This document shows, piece by piece, positions 46,024 to 46,827 of a stretch of 46,827 bases of DNA (position 1 is its first letter; each line of letters starts with the position of its first letter). Source of the stretch: Streptomyces lunaelactis (GTDB taxonomy: Bacteria > Actinomycetota > Actinomycetes > Streptomycetales > Streptomycetaceae). The stretch is from the NCBI RefSeq assembly GCF_003054555.1, contig NZ_CP026306.1, positions 1 to 46,827 on the forward strand, given 5' to 3'. Both the position numbers and the translations under genes were made by a program. The notes beneath the pieces are model-generated. The model did not search any database, was not told the DNA's origin, and worked only from the letters and a program-made list of their open reading frames with translations.

Positions 46024-46827
46024 TTGAGCAGCGAGAAATTCCACGTCATGAACACCGCCGGAGCCGTCGAGTTGGACCTGTCGGTCTCCAACGGTGCGGT
46101 CAACGTCACCGTCGACCCCAAGGCCGTCTACGGCAAGGTCCGCGTACACACCGCCGCCGCCGAGGGCCCCGTCGCCGACGCCGTCGACGACACGAAGTTC
46201 ACCGAGCACGGCAACAAGCTCACCATCTCCGTCCCCGACGACTTGGACGGCGGAATCGGCGGCAGCAACATCGTCCAGATCGGCGGCAGCACCTTCAGCT
46301 TCAACGGCGGCGTCGTCAACACCGGCTCCATGACCGGCGTGACCATCAGCAACGGCGATGTCTGGGTCGGGGGCCAGCGCATCGTCGCGGGCGGCCGGGT
46401 CGTCGCCGAGCAGGGCGCCAGCGTGGGAGGGGCGACCGGCACGATCACCGTCGACGTCATCCTGCCCACCGGGTCCTCGCTGACCGTAAGCACGAAGAAC
46501 GCCGAGACGACCGTGCGCGGCGACCTGGAGACCATCCGGTTCGACGCCCGCAACGGCTCGCTGCAGGCGTCGGGCGTCAAGTCCCTGGAGGCCGAGACCC
46601 ACAACGGGTCCGTCCTGGTCGACCGCGTTGAGGAGGAGCTGGAGGCGTCCACGCACAACGGCTCCATCACCGTCGGCGCCTACAACGGCCGCCGAGGCTC
46701 CGCCCGGACCCACAACGGCGACGTGAACATCAGCGCCACCCCGGCCTCCTCCGGCAAGCTCGCCGCCCGCACGCACAACGGCAACATCCACGTGCGCGGG
46801 GCCTCCCACCTGGACCTCAAGACCTCC
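46024..46827 (+). CDS. DUF4097-like beta-repeat protein, N-terminal part
   Basis: Runs off the end of the window and is completed at 1-151 (275 aa in all). TTG is chosen as the start because AAGGAG stands 5 nt upstream and the equivalent position in the duplicated leader is the start of the DUF3307-like gene; an ATG at 46048 is the alternative. The first half has short strands with N-G turns (LDLSVSNGAVNVTVDPKAVY; TGSMTGVTISNGDVWVGGQR). The second half is the typical DUF4097 stack (LETIRFDARNGSLQASGVKS; ETHNGSVLVDRV; STHNGSITVG). Such repeats build a beta-solenoid, often used as a binding surface. It is first in operon A. Confidence 0.85.
   Translation, partial: MSSEKFHVMNTAGAVELDLSVSNGAVNVTVDPKAVYGKVRVHTAAAEGPVADAVDDTKFTEHGNKLTISVPDDLDGGIGGSNIVQIGGSTFSFNGGVVNTGSMTGVTISNGDVWVGGQRIVAGGRVVAEQGASVGGATGTITVDVILPTGSSLTVSTKNAETTVRGDLETIRFDARNGSLQASGVKSLEAETHNGSVLVDRVEEELEASTHNGSITVGAYNGRRGSARTHNGDVNISATPASSGKLAARTHNGNIHVRGASHLDLKTS
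46701..46827. repeat. Terminal overlap, right copy (circle junction)
   Basis: Identical to 1-127; see there. Removing one copy gives a 46,700-bp circle. Confidence 0.96.

Overview
The window is one complete circular plasmid of high-GC (about 70% by eye), almost certainly from Streptomyces or a close relative. Its first 127 bases are identical to its last 127 (1-127 = 46701-46827), and one reading frame runs unbroken across the join, so the real circle is about 46,700 bp. Codons end almost always in G or C, TTA (the bldA-dependent leucine codon) is rare, and the gene set (FtsK-like transfer ATPase, spd-like membrane proteins, two Replic_Relax proteins, GntR regulator, ParA) is that of an actinomycete conjugative plasmid. 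No rRNA, tRNA, CRISPR array, insertion sequence or known resistance gene was seen.

Layout. (A) 45.9 kb through the join to 3.9 kb, plus strand: a promoter, a DUF4097-like beta-repeat protein, a small HTH protein, a four-helix membrane protein, an HEXXH protein, two small proteins, a DUF6919-like protein and a membrane-anchored GGDEF diguanylate cyclase, cut by strong hairpins. (B) 3.9-6.5 kb: a second operon with a near-copy of the same promoter, carrying a DUF3307-like membrane protein, a zinc protein and a stand-alone RapZ-C-like protein. (C) 6.5-8.9 kb: small proteins and a Uma2-type nuclease. (D) 9.0-14.5 kb: a MobF relaxase-helicase and the first Replic_Relax protein. (E) 15.4-17.9 kb, minus strand: a CoiA-like nuclease island. 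(F) 18.0-19.0 kb: a tyrosine recombinase, probably the plasmid resolvase. (G) 19.8-29.7 kb: a stability module with the second Replic_Relax protein, parA and its partner, a recombinase-like protein lacking its catalytic residues, and two Cys-rich proteins. (H) 29.7-31.3 kb: gene-free repeats, the best candidate origin. (I) 31.3-36.5 kb, minus strand: a likely replication protein operon, an XRE-TPR regulator, and a GntR regulator with a P-loop kinase. (J) 36.6-45.9 kb, plus strand: the spread and transfer operon with a large TraB/FtsK-like translocase, a repeat cluster that is a candidate clt, an H1-like Lys/Ala/Pro-rich membrane protein and small accessory proteins.

Regulation is the most striking part. 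Operons A and B share a promoter in which one dyad (GCATC-N7-GATGC) fills the spacer between -35 and -10 and a second lies exactly 31 bp upstream, followed by a conserved leader hairpin. Separately, ten copies of GTCAGC-N5-GCTGAC are scattered round the plasmid, eight of them between 21 and 32 kb. All three divergent promoter regions of the stability module carry this site together with a second palindrome centred on CGCTAGCG. This looks like an undescribed plasmid-wide regulatory or partition code.

Starts were chosen by ribosome-binding sites and stop/start overlaps. Family names come from motif recognition by eye, without any search.
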